A stretch of 64,000 bases of DNA from Paenibacillus sp. BJ-4 (lineage in GTDB: Bacteria > Bacillota > Bacilli > Paenibacillales > Paenibacillaceae). The stretch covers positions 1-64,000 of the forward strand of contig NZ_JAIVEM010000097.1 of assembly GCF_020404765.1 (NCBI RefSeq). Reading direction: 5' to 3'. This document shows, piece after piece, positions 25,231-36,730 of this stretch. Below the pieces are notes generated by a model. It saw only the letters and a program-made list of their open reading frames with translations, was not told the origin of the DNA and did not search any database. Every line of letters begins with the position of its first letter. The first letter of the stretch is position 1. The position numbers were made by a program, and so were the translations under genes.

Positions 25231-26166
25231 TTACTTGTTAATCAGTTCGAGCACAATCTTGCTGATATTCCCAGGTGTAAGCCCATAATGTTCAAATACT
25301 TCAGCCGTTTTGCCCGCAATCGCTGGCTCATCCGGTATGCCCAGTACTTTCATGGGAACTGGTTGATGTTGAACCACGACTTCTGCTACGGCAGCACCCA
25401 AGCCTCCGAATACACTGTGCTCTTCCACGGTGATAATGCCTCCGGTTTCGCGCGCTGCGGCGATGATCGCTTCCTCATCAAGAGGCTTGATTGTATGCAT
25501 ATTGAGGACGCGAGCTCTCACACCCGCCTGCTGGAGCAACTCAGCCGCATCCAGAATGATACGGACGGTCTCACCAGCGCTAATCAGGGTAATGTCTGAC
25601 CCTTCTTGTAAGGTGACAGCTTTTCCAATCTCGAACGGGTAATCATCGGATGGATAGACATCCTCAACAGCATTGCGTCCGATCCGCACATATGCACCTC
25701 CGTCATGCTGAACCAGCGCTTCGGTCATTTTCTTAGTTTCATGACGATCGGCGGGGAGTAAGACCATTAAACCAGGAATCGCTCTGGCCACAGCAATATC
25801 CTGGACAGAGTGATGGGACATCCCCAGTGCGCCGTAGCTAACACCGCCGCTTATCCCGATCAGCTTTACATTGGTCCCGGAATAGGCTACATCTACCTTG
25901 ATTTGCTCAATACTACGCATGCTGAGGAAGCAGGCAGGAGAGGTGACGAACGGCTTTTTACCGCTGTGTGCGAGTCCAGCTGACATACCGACGATATTTT
26001 GCTCGGCAATGCCTACCTCCACAAATTGTTCCGGATATGCATCGGCAAAGGGGGCCATAGCAGCAGAGCCGCGGGAATCACTAGCCAACACCATAATATC
26101 CCGGTCTTCTTTGGCAAGGCTAAGCAGTGTTTCACAGATGACCTGACGATTTGGGATTTTGTTCAT
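25231..26166 (-). CDS. Transketolase, C-terminal subunit
   Basis: 311 residues. It contains the pyrimidine-binding domain of transketolase (VEVGIAEQNIVGMSAGLA, with the catalytic Glu of the TPP site, then GISGGVSYGALGMSHHSVQD) and the C-terminal transketolase domain (GIITVEEHSVFGGLGAAVAE). It must pair with the N-terminal subunit encoded three bases upstream to form a TPP enzyme. The RBS AGGTGAG lies inside the end of that gene. Split transketolases are common in dedicated sugar pathways, including apulose 4-phosphate cleavage. Confidence 0.9.
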   Translation of the reverse strand: MNKIPNRQVICETLLSLAKEDRDIMVLASDSRGSAAMAPFADAYPEQFVEVGIAEQNIVGMSAGLAHSGKKPFVTSPACFLSMRSIEQIKVDVAYSGTNVKLIGISGGVSYGALGMSHHSVQDIAVARAIPGLMVLLPADRHETKKMTEALVQHDGGAYVRIGRNAVEDVYPSDDYPFEIGKAVTLQEGSDITLISAGETVRIILDAAELLQQAGVRARVLNMHTIKPLDEEAIIAAARETGGIITVEEHSVFGGLGAAVAEVVVQHQPVPMKVLGIPDEPAIAGKTAEVFEHYGLTPGNISKIVLELINK

Positions 26167-26169
26167 TGT

Positions 26170-27015
26170 TTATCTCACCTGTCCTTCCCTGGATAATTCG
26201 TCTATTTTTTGCTGTAGTTCAGTCAGTGCGCGTTCAAGTTCATCATCGTTTGGAATACGGTGATGCCACCCTGGAACACCCTCGGCAAAGGATACACCTT
26301 TTCCCTTGAGCGTGTTTGCCAGCACCAACGTTGGTTTGCCTTCAATTTCGGGGACGTTGCGGAATGTATGAACCAGTTCTTCCATGCTGTTACCGTCAAT
26401 GGAGATGACATTCCAGCCGAAGGCAGTCCACTTCTCCTCCAGCGGCTCAAGTCCCATAACCTCCTCGGTTGTACCGCTGATTTGAAGGCCGTTGCGGTCA
26501 ATGATACCGACAAGGTTATCCAGTTTGTAATGGGCACCTGCCATAGCAGCTTCCCAGTTGGAGCCTTCAGCTTGCTCCCCGTCACCCATCAGACAGAATA
26601 CACGATAGGATCGCCCGTCACGCTTGGCAGCCAGCGCCATGCCGACTGAGATGGGGAGGCCATGGCCCAATGCGCCTGTATTCATCTCAATACCAGGAAC
26701 TTTATTGTTCGGATGCCCAATCAGACGGGTTCCGAATTGGCTATAGGTTTCCAGCTCTTCTTTGGGGAAGAAACCACGGTCTGCCAGAATGCACCATAAA
26801 GATTCGACGGAGTGGCCCTTGCTGGCAATAAAGCGGTCGCGCTCCTCCCATTTAGGATTAGCGATATCGATATTCATGATTTCGTAGTACAGGGCGGTGA
26901 GTATGTCCGTGTTGCTCAGCGAGCCTCCCGTATGCCCTGTTTTGGCACGATGAATGATAGTGAGCAGATCCTTACGGATTTGTGCGGCTTTGATTTTCAA
27001 ATCTCGGATTTCCAT
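26170..27015 (-). CDS. Transketolase, N-terminal subunit
   Basis: 281 residues, the TPP diphosphate-binding half. SKGHSVESLWCILADRGFFP and the GDGEQAEGSNWEAAM motif (GDG...N, Mg-TPP binding) are intact, as is IDRNGLQISGTTEEV. It lacks the pyrimidine domain, which is encoded by the next gene. RBS GGAGG lies before ATG. It is second in the isomerase-transketolase-kinase operon, 24 bases after the isomerase gene. Confidence 0.9.
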   Translation of the reverse strand: MEIRDLKIKAAQIRKDLLTIIHRAKTGHTGGSLSNTDILTALYYEIMNIDIANPKWEERDRFIASKGHSVESLWCILADRGFFPKEELETYSQFGTRLIGHPNNKVPGIEMNTGALGHGLPISVGMALAAKRDGRSYRVFCLMGDGEQAEGSNWEAAMAGAHYKLDNLVGIIDRNGLQISGTTEEVMGLEPLEEKWTAFGWNVISIDGNSMEELVHTFRNVPEIEGKPTLVLANTLKGKGVSFAEGVPGWHHRIPNDDELERALTELQQKIDELSREGQVR

Positions 27016-27039
27016 AAGTGTCCTCCTGAAATAATATAG

Positions 27040-28500
27040 TTAAACCAGAATGCTCGGCTTGGTGACAGAGAGATCGGAGCCACGCAACCAGCGTTGGATT
27101 TCCTGTTCGGTAGGATCGACCGGGTCTGCCTTGACGCCTGGAAGGTAATTGCAGGCTTCGTAGAGAGCCGGGATGACGTTAGCGTGAATGCCAACAGAGT
27201 GATGGACGTAAGGACCTTTGACAAGCTTTTCTTCCCATAACGGCCAGTCGTTGACTTCTACCCAGACATACGAGCCGCGGGTATAAGGTCCCTCAATCCC
27301 TTTAGCTTTGCCGAGAAAAATGGAATACTCCCCGTGGTCACCATCAAAACGAGCAATTGTCATGCCGCCGCCTTTGATTTGTCCTTCATGTGTGCCTGGC
27401 GCGTGATCATCGAACAGGAAGTGCTTGCGTAGCTTGGGTTTGTTCTCAATGGACATGGATACCGGAAAATTTCCGCAGTGAAAAAGAAGTTCTCCATTGT
27501 CATTCTCAGGGTGGCGTACCGTAATATCAGCAAAAAAAGTGGGGAGTTCGTTCATCGCAGCCGCTTGTACCATAACCGATGTAATTGCTCCGTGAATATC
27601 GGTTTCGCAGGTGACCGGAATTTGTTCATCTGTCAAAATAGCATTTGCCAGACAAGGCATAATGCCCATGGCTTCCTGGAGGGAGGACCAGCATTGGATG
27701 GCGATGGCTGTACTTCCCGTTTCGATAGCGTAGGATTTCATGGCTACTTTAAGTGCGGCGATTCGTCTGATATCTTCTTCGGTGACTTCACTGTAGTCCA
27801 GCTTTTCTTTGATATAATCAATCGCTTCTGAAAGTTCAGCACTGCTCCCGGATGCGATTTTCTTGGAACGAAGCTGAATATCTACCAGCGTAATTGGATG
27901 AATTTCAATGCCGAATCGTTCCAACAGTTCTCCTTCATTGCAGATCATGGTCCAAAAGGAAGCAGGACGAGGGCCAATCTGGAGAATTCGTAAACTTTTG
28001 AACTGTCGTACTACATTGGCGGCCGAGATAAAGTTGTTAAAGCCTCGTTCAAATACCGGATCAGCCACACGACTGTTTGTTATATAGGTAAATGGGACAT
28101 TAAAGCGGCGAAGCACTTTTCCGCTGGCGAACAATCCACACTGGGTATCCCGCAATCTCATGCCGTCGGCCAAAGGAGCCTCATCACGTGGACCCCACAA
28201 TAGAACCGGCTTGCCAAGAGCCTTCCCCACACGGGCAACCGTATCCTCAGTTCCAAAATTGCAATGGGGGAAGAAAACAGCGTCTACTTCCTCTTCCTTG
28301 AAACGTTTGATAATCAAGTCAGCGTTAATATGATCGTCATACAGCAAACCTTCTTCATTAAGTCCTTCCAAATCCACGATGTCAATGTTCATCCCGAAGC
28401 TCTCGATTTGTTTGCGAATGGCGACTTTGTAGCGGAATGCATCCTCAGCACTGAAGGTGAATCGTCGTGTAGGCGCATAACCCAGTTTCAGCTTTTTCAT
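27040..28500 (-). CDS. L-fucose/arabinose isomerase family sugar isomerase (candidate apiose isomerase)
   Basis: 486 residues from ATG 28500 (AAGGAG upstream). It has the fucose/arabinose isomerase fold: an N-terminal Rossmann-like domain (FFPHCNFGTEDTVARVGKAL, RILQIGPRPASFW) and metal-ligand regions with Glu/Asp in IQCWSSLQEAMGIMPC and VTCETDIHGAIT. It interconverts an aldose and a ketose with a divalent metal. Close relatives act on several sugars, so the substrate cannot be fixed from sequence. Operon partners and GH140 point to D-apiose to D-apulose. First gene of the operon. Confidence 0.8.
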   Translation of the reverse strand: MKKLKLGYAPTRRFTFSAEDAFRYKVAIRKQIESFGMNIDIVDLEGLNEEGLLYDDHINADLIIKRFKEEEVDAVFFPHCNFGTEDTVARVGKALGKPVLLWGPRDEAPLADGMRLRDTQCGLFASGKVLRRFNVPFTYITNSRVADPVFERGFNNFISAANVVRQFKSLRILQIGPRPASFWTMICNEGELLERFGIEIHPITLVDIQLRSKKIASGSSAELSEAIDYIKEKLDYSEVTEEDIRRIAALKVAMKSYAIETGSTAIAIQCWSSLQEAMGIMPCLANAILTDEQIPVTCETDIHGAITSVMVQAAAMNELPTFFADITVRHPENDNGELLFHCGNFPVSMSIENKPKLRKHFLFDDHAPGTHEGQIKGGGMTIARFDGDHGEYSIFLGKAKGIEGPYTRGSYVWVEVNDWPLWEEKLVKGPYVHHSVGIHANVIPALYEACNYLPGVKADPVDPTEQEIQRWLRGSDLSVTKPSILV

Positions 28501-28530
28501 TAATAACTCTCCTTGTACTAGAAGTAAATA

Positions 28531-28688
28531 AACTAAAATGACGCTAAACAAAACTAAACTAAATATAAATAAAATATGTGTATTTTTATTTTCAAAGTCA
28601 TCGTATCACCTCTATAAACCGCTGTCAATTGGCTAAAATATAAAAAAAGTGTTATTTAGTTTAGTTATTTTGTATAAAAAAACTAAAC
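28531..28688 (-). promoter_or_regulatory. Promoter and octamer operator array of the isomerase operon
   Basis: On the minus strand, TTGACA (28628-28623), a 17-base spacer and TACGAT (28605-28600) with an upstream TG make a strong promoter. AACTAAAC octamers lie at 28552-28559 and 28681-28688, a variant (AACTAAAA) at 28531, and an inverted copy GTTTAGTT at 28659-28666. The last two copies form an 8-bp inverted repeat with a 14-bp spacer, upstream of the -35. This is a likely repressor or activator site; the regulator is not in the window. Confidence 0.6.
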
Positions 28689-28880
28689 ATATATATTTTA
28701 TTTAGAAAAAAAACGTATATATTATTATTTTTGACCAAGTTTTAGGGAATGAAATAAATGATATTATAAAATTAAACAACTAATTTTACTTGGAAGATAC
28801 TTGTCTATTGCATCTATTTACTCATATATGTAAACGGCCGATAATATTGATGAATTAGCGAATTATCATATCAAATGAAT

Positions 28881-28909
28881 TTGACAGGTTCCTAAATCTT
28901 TGTTAGAGT
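28881..28909 (+). promoter_or_regulatory. Promoter of the 6-phospho-beta-glucosidase gene
   Basis: TTGACA, 17 bases, TAGAGT; transcription would start near 28916, just before the antiterminator site. The stretch 28501-29071 holds only this, the opposing promoter and the RAT/terminator. Confidence 0.6.
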
Positions 28910-28937
28910 TTCAAACAAATACGTATAACCTTTTCAT

Positions 28938-30511
<1,574 letters not shown>

Positions 30512-30529
30512 CCGTTTTATAAGAAAATA

Positions 30530-30570
30530 GGATCGGCCCCCCCGGATTACCGGGGATTTCCGGTCTTTGT
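30530..30570 (+). terminator. Terminator after the GH1 gene
   Basis: GATCGG...CCGG pairs with CCGG...CCGGTC and is followed by TTTGTTT. Confidence 0.65.
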
Positions 30571-30578
30571 TTCTTGAA

Positions 30579-30615
30579 TGAAAGCGTTGACAATCGACCC
30601 TCTTCGGGCTATACT
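30579..30615 (+). promoter_or_regulatory. licT promoter with overlapping cre box
   Basis: TTGACA (30587-30592), 17 bases, TATACT (30610-30615) is a near-perfect sigma-A promoter. TGAAAGCGTTGACA at 30579-30592 matches the cre consensus fully and covers the -35, so CcpA binding would block RNA polymerase. Confidence 0.8.
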
Positions 30616-30637
30616 TGACGCAATTCCATCATTTTTA

Positions 30638-30723
30638 GGATTGTTACTGCGTAGCAGGCAAAACCTAAGCCACAAATAAGCAGATCTTATTGCTTTGTTT
30701 ATTTGGTGTGCTTCGGTTTTTTT
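30638..30723 (+). promoter_or_regulatory. RAT antiterminator site and terminator before licT
   Basis: GGATTGTTACTG...GCAGGCAAAACC is a consensus LicT-type RAT. It overlaps a long hairpin (AAACCTAAGCCACAAAT with a right arm ending TTCGGTTT) followed by seven T. It implies autogenous control of licT. Confidence 0.85.
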
Positions 30724-30786
30724 CTGTTTGCATTTAAAGGATGGAACAGGTGTGGCTCTTGCTGGCATATGGAACGGGGGATCGAG

Positions 30787-31617
30787 ATGAACATAGCAAA
30801 GGTCATCAACAACAATGTAATTAGTGTCTACCAGACGGACGGTACGGAGCTCGTGGTGATGGGCCGTGGGATTGCTTTTAAGAAAAAGCCTGGAGACAAA
30901 GTGGACGAAACCAGAATTCAGAAGGTATTTGCCCTGAAAAACAAGCAGACGTCCGAAAACTTCAAAATGCTGCTGCGTGAAGTTCCGCTTGATTTGATCG
31001 AGATTGTGGAAGAAATCATTAATGACGCTAAGCATAATCTGAACAGAAAGCTGAACGAAAATATTTATGTTTCTTTGACCGACCATATCAATTTCGCTGT
31101 TGAAAGATATCGGGAAGGATTGGAGATCAAAAACGCGTTATTATGGGAAATCAAGCAGCTATATAAAGAAGAATTTGCGATTGGTCTGAAAACGCTGGAA
31201 CAAATCAAACAAAGGCTCGGTATTGAACTGCCTGTAGATGAAGCGGCTTTTATTGCGATTCACATCGTGAATGCTGAAATGAACGAGGAAGTCATTACGA
31301 CCATGAGTATTACGAAGTTTATCCAGCAAATTATCAATATTGCAAAATATCATTTTAAGGTCGACTTTGATGAGGATTCACTGAGTTATTTCCGCTTTAT
31401 TACGCATCTGAAATTTTTCGCCCAGCGCGTATTTAAGGGGAATCACTACGAAAATAACTATGACCATTTGTACGATATGATTAAGGAAAAACACAAGGAT
31501 GCGGCCGCCTGTACCGAGAAAATCGGAGCTTTTGTAAGTAAAGAATACAACCATGAATTGACGAATGAAGAAAAGTTGTATCTGACTGTGCATATTGAAC
31601 GGGTGGTAAATAGATAA
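30787..31617 (+). CDS. licT: LicT/BglG-family transcription antiterminator
   Basis: 276 residues. An N-terminal CAT RNA-binding domain (MNIAKVINNNVISVYQTDG, VVMGRGIAFKKKPGD) is followed by PRD1 (YVSLTDHINFAVERY) and PRD2 (PVDEAAFIAIHIVNAE, LTVHIERV), whose histidines are phosphorylated by PTS proteins. When active it binds RAT hairpins and prevents termination, here at three sites (28938, 30638, 31727). ATG 30787 has GGGGGAT upstream. Its own gene has a RAT and a cre box. Confidence 0.93.
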   Translation: MNIAKVINNNVISVYQTDGTELVVMGRGIAFKKKPGDKVDETRIQKVFALKNKQTSENFKMLLREVPLDLIEIVEEIINDAKHNLNRKLNENIYVSLTDHINFAVERYREGLEIKNALLWEIKQLYKEEFAIGLKTLEQIKQRLGIELPVDEAAFIAIHIVNAEMNEEVITTMSITKFIQQIINIAKYHFKVDFDEDSLSYFRFITHLKFFAQRVFKGNHYENNYDHLYDMIKEKHKDAAACTEKIGAFVSKEYNHELTNEEKLYLTVHIERVVNR

Positions 31618-31665
31618 ACTGAATTTTTTAATAAATGAGTTAAAATATGCAGTTAAATATTTATG

Positions 31666-31693
31666 TTGACAAAAATGGTAGATTGGATATATT
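31666..31693 (+). promoter_or_regulatory. Promoter of the bglP gene
   Basis: TTGACA, 16 bases, TATATT; transcription would start about 30 bases before the RAT. No clear cre box was seen here. Confidence 0.65.
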
Positions 31694-31726
31694 ATGAGAA
31701 CAACAGGAATTTAATAAGTTTTAACT

Positions 31727-31817
31727 GGGATTGTTACTGGTTATGCAGGCAAAACCTAAGTCATGAAAAATCGCGGGACTAAAGTGCCCACCATTTTTCA
31801 AGGCTTAGGTTTTTTGT
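31727..31817 (+). promoter_or_regulatory. RAT antiterminator site and terminator before bglP
   Basis: GGGATTGTTACTGG...GCAGGCAAAACC overlaps the left arm of a hairpin with outer stem AAAACCTAAG/CTTAGGTTTT and inner stem TGAAAAAT/ATTTTTCA, followed by T residues. It is a consensus LicT target. Confidence 0.87.
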
Positions 31818-31845
31818 GTGCCTAAATATGTAAAAAGCCCCTTAG

Positions 31846-33753
<1,908 letters not shown>

Positions 33754-33766
33754 ATGACTTAAGGAC

Positions 33767-33810
33767 AAAGCTCTGATGATCCACATTCCCGGATTATCAG
33801 AGCTTTTTTG
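33767..33810 (+). terminator. Terminator after bglP
   Basis: AAGCTCTGAT pairs with ATCAGAGCTT and is followed by TTTTTG. Confidence 0.88.
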
Positions 33811-33972
33811 TCGTCATTTGGTGTATCCGATAAGCCCACCTGTAATTGACAATATGTCAATTAAATTAACTTGTACGGTGATAAAAACTGAACTATAATT
33901 TTTTGTAATTATGAAAATTTTCTGTAAACAAAGACTAGAAAGCAATCGATTTAGCGGGGGGAATTGCAAGGA

Positions 33973-35463
33973 ATGCTAGAGAAGTGGATAGAGACAGTGA
34001 ATGGCATCATCTGGAGTAATCCAGTAGTGTATGTCTGTTTGGGAGTAGGATTGTTATTTTCAATTATGACTCGCTTCCTCCAAATCAGGCATCTTAAAGA
34101 AATGATCCTTTTGGTATTCAAAGGAAAGAGTTCTGAGGCAGGCGTATCCTCCTTTCAGGCTTTTACAATGGCGCTATCGGGTCGTGTAGGGACGGGTAAT
34201 ATAGCAGGTATTGCCTTGGCTATCGGCATGGGCGGACCGGGGGCGATATTTTGGATGTGGGTCATGGCTTTTATCGGATCGGCTACAGCCTTTGTTGAAT
34301 CCACACTGGCTCAAATATATAAGGTAAAGCGCGATGGTCTGTACCGTGGCGGCCCAGCCTTTTATATCGAAAAAGGAACAGGCTTAAAATGGTTTGCCGT
34401 CATTTTTGCGGTTGTTGCGTTGGTGGCTATGTGTTTGCTTTTGCCGGGAACCCAATCGAACTCAATTGCCGTAGCATTCCATAGTTCGTTTGGCATGAAT
34501 ATGAAAGTCTCAGGGGTTCTATTGGTCATTTTGCTGGCGCTTATTATTTTTGGCGGTGTAAAAAGGATTGCCCATGTCGCTCAGGTTGTCATTCCGTTTA
34601 TGGCACTCGGCTACATTCTCGTTTCTTTCTATATTATGATGACGAATATTACTGCGTTGCCCGAAGTATTTTCGCTGATTTTTCGCAGTGCCTTTGGTGT
34701 GGATTCTGTGTTCGGCGGTATGGTAGGAACGGCTATTGCTTGGGGCGTAAAGCGGGGGATTTATTCTAACGAAGCCGGTCAAGGCTCTGGTGCGCATCCC
34801 GCGGCCGCTGCGGAAGTCTCCCATCCGGCAAAACAGGGGCTGGTTCAGGCATTTTCTGTGTACGTAGATACCTTTTTGGTCTGTACGTCTACGGCTTTTA
34901 TGGTTTTGTTTACAGGTATGTACAACGTAAAGGGACCCGGCGGTCATTTTATTGTGCAAAATCTTCCCGGTGTTGAAGAGGGGACCCAATATACGCAAGC
35001 TGCTATTGAGTCGGTATTTCCGGGCTTCGGCTCCAGTCTGCTGGCGATTACATTGTTCTTTTTCGCGTTCACAACAATTATCTCTTATTATTATATCGCT
35101 GAAACAAATATGGCATATCTCGTTTCCGACCATAAGGCCAAATGGCCCATGTTCATCCTAAAGCTGGTTATCCTGGGCTCGACGTTCTACGGAACGGTGG
35201 TCAAGGAATCAGCCTTGGCGTGGACCTTGGGGGATATGGGCGTCGGTATTATGCTCTGGGTGAATCTAATCGCTATGATTCTGCTGGCCAAACCAGCCTT
35301 CCGCGTGCTTAAGGATTACGAACGGCAGCGCAAGCAAGGACTAGACCCGGTGTTCGACCCGGAGAAGGTTGGGATTCTCAATGCCGAGTATTGGTCCAAG
35401 GAATACCAACAGCCTGTTGATGAGAAGGCGATTACCGTTGAACCGGGCAAGCTTCAAGCCTAA
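33973..35463 (+). CDS. AGCS-family sodium:alanine/glycine symporter
   Basis: 496 residues with about ten membrane helices. The family signature FQAFTMALSGRVGTGNIAG lies near residue 60, and GGPGAIFWMWVMAFIGSATA and YSNEAGQGSGAHPAAAA are also conserved. It imports alanine, glycine or a related amino acid with Na+; AlsT/GlnT-type members can also carry glutamine. ATG 33973 is favoured over TTG 33964 from spacing to the GGGGGG tract. It is monocistronic. Confidence 0.92.
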   Translation: MLEKWIETVNGIIWSNPVVYVCLGVGLLFSIMTRFLQIRHLKEMILLVFKGKSSEAGVSSFQAFTMALSGRVGTGNIAGIALAIGMGGPGAIFWMWVMAFIGSATAFVESTLAQIYKVKRDGLYRGGPAFYIEKGTGLKWFAVIFAVVALVAMCLLLPGTQSNSIAVAFHSSFGMNMKVSGVLLVILLALIIFGGVKRIAHVAQVVIPFMALGYILVSFYIMMTNITALPEVFSLIFRSAFGVDSVFGGMVGTAIAWGVKRGIYSNEAGQGSGAHPAAAAEVSHPAKQGLVQAFSVYVDTFLVCTSTAFMVLFTGMYNVKGPGGHFIVQNLPGVEEGTQYTQAAIESVFPGFGSSLLAITLFFFAFTTIISYYYIAETNMAYLVSDHKAKWPMFILKLVILGSTFYGTVVKESALAWTLGDMGVGIMLWVNLIAMILLAKPAFRVLKDYERQRKQGLDPVFDPEKVGILNAEYWSKEYQQPVDEKAITVEPGKLQA

Positions 35464-35492
35464 GGAAGACAGAAAAGTAAGATCAAGTCAAA

Positions 35493-35519
35493 GGTGGCTC
35501 CATTGGAGTCATCTTTTTT
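35493..35519 (+). terminator. Terminator after the AGCS symporter
   Basis: GGTGGCTCC-ATT-GGAGTCATC (with G-U pairs) followed by TTTTTT. Confidence 0.7.
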
Positions 35520-35625
35520 CGTTATCTTGCCTTTACATTCCAAAAGGGGTACATATGTTCACCATTTGGTTTATAATTTAGACATAGATATGTGGAGGCC
35601 ACATTGCACGAGAGAGGTGATTTTA

Positions 35626-36234
35626 ATGGCAATATCCAATTTGTCTATAACTGACGACAAGTGGAGAGCTATTGTGGAAAATGACAAGTCTTATGACGGC
35701 GTATTTTGGTACGCCGTGAAGACAACAGGAATATTTTGTCGTCCCTCCTGCAAATCCCGCCCTCCCAAAAGAGAAAACATTCGTTTATTTAAAACAGCAG
35801 AGCAGGCTTTGGCGGAACAGTTTCGACCATGCAAAAGGTGCAAACCAACAGGACAACGTTTGCCTGATCATGAATGGATAGTATGGGTTACAGAATATGT
35901 GAATTCTCACTATATGGAAAATTTTACATTGCGCATTCTTGCTGAGATGAGTCATGGAAGCCCGTATCATTTACACCGTACCTTCAAGCGGATTATGCAT
36001 AAAACCCCAATGGAATACATTCAGAAAACCCGATTGGAGCAAGCGAAGAAACAGCTCATTGGCTCGGATAAGTCCGTGGCTGAGGTAGGGAAGAGCGTAG
36101 GTTTGTCCAATACCCCTTACTTTATTACGTTATTTAAAAAGAACATGGGCTGCACTCCTTTGCAATATCGTCAGCTCCAATCCAAACAAGCACAAAATGG
36201 AGGTATACAGTATGGCAAATCAAAAAACGAATAA
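35626..36234 (+). CDS. adaA: AdaA-type methylphosphotriester methyltransferase and activator
   Basis: 202 residues. The N-terminal Ada zinc domain has four cysteines (C38, C42 in GIFCRPSCKSRPPKR; C69, C72 in FRPCKRCKP). One of them, by homology C38, accepts a methyl group from DNA phosphotriesters. The C-terminal AraC-type helix-turn-helix covers about residues 90-190 (LRILAEMSHGSPYHLHRTFK, VAEVGKSVGLSNTPYFITLF). Methylation switches on the adaptive-response operon. RBS GAGAGGTG. A TATAAT at 35572 without a good -35 fits an activator-dependent promoter. Overlaps adaB by 23 bases. Confidence 0.93.
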   Translation: MAISNLSITDDKWRAIVENDKSYDGVFWYAVKTTGIFCRPSCKSRPPKRENIRLFKTAEQALAEQFRPCKRCKPTGQRLPDHEWIVWVTEYVNSHYMENFTLRILAEMSHGSPYHLHRTFKRIMHKTPMEYIQKTRLEQAKKQLIGSDKSVAEVGKSVGLSNTPYFITLFKKNMGCTPLQYRQLQSKQAQNGGIQYGKSKNE

Positions 36235-36730
36235 GACAATCTATTGGTCATTGTTGACCCATGAGGATTGGAATTTATATATTGCAGCTACATCTGGAGG
36301 ATTATGTTATGTAGGCTCGCCCAATCAACCTGTAGCTGAATTGATTTCATGGGCAGAGAATCGGTTTCCCGGCAGTTCTTTAGTCGAGGACGTTGCGTCC
36401 TTACAGCCCTACGCCAAGGAGCTGATTGAATATCTCCAAGGAGAGCGTACAAGCTTTACCATTCCTTTTGACTTTCAGGGGACTGAGTTCCAAATGGCGG
36501 TTTGGAACGCCCTGTGTAATATTCCGTATGGGGAGACACAATCCTATTCAGACATTGCCCATGCGATCCAAAAGCCTGCCTCTGTTCGTGCGGTGGGAGC
36601 TGCTATCGGTGCTAATCCGATTTTGATTACCATTCCATGCCACCGGGTTATCGGCAAAAATGGGGCTTTGACCGGATATCGTGGCGGTTTGGACATGAAG
36701 GTAAAGCTTTTGCAGCTTGAACGAGGCTAA
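36212..36730 (+). CDS. adaB: Methylated-DNA--protein-cysteine methyltransferase (AdaB/Ogt)
   Basis: 172 residues. It removes methyl groups from O6-methylguanine to its own cysteine in a suicidal reaction. The active site ITIPCHRVIGKNGALTGYRG and helix-turn-helix region PYGETQSYSDIAHAIQKP are intact; the N-terminal ribonuclease-like domain covers residues 1-85. ATG 36212 is set by GGAGGT. It overlaps adaA upstream and its TAA overlaps the next ATG, so the genes are tightly coupled. Confidence 0.95.
   Translation: MANQKTNKTIYWSLLTHEDWNLYIAATSGGLCYVGSPNQPVAELISWAENRFPGSSLVEDVASLQPYAKELIEYLQGERTSFTIPFDFQGTEFQMAVWNALCNIPYGETQSYSDIAHAIQKPASVRAVGAAIGANPILITIPCHRVIGKNGALTGYRGGLDMKVKLLQLERG

Noticed and set aside
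25051..25599. 182-codon plus-strand frame opposite the FGGY kinase and transketolase genes.
   Set aside because: Crosses the boundary of two real genes on the other strand; no RBS.
17673..28500. Prophage or plasmid-borne island.
   Set aside because: No integrase, replication, phage or conjugation genes and no attachment repeats are visible.
34519..35133. 204-codon frame opposite the AGCS symporter.
   Set aside because: Basic, Cys/Arg-rich antisense of membrane helices.
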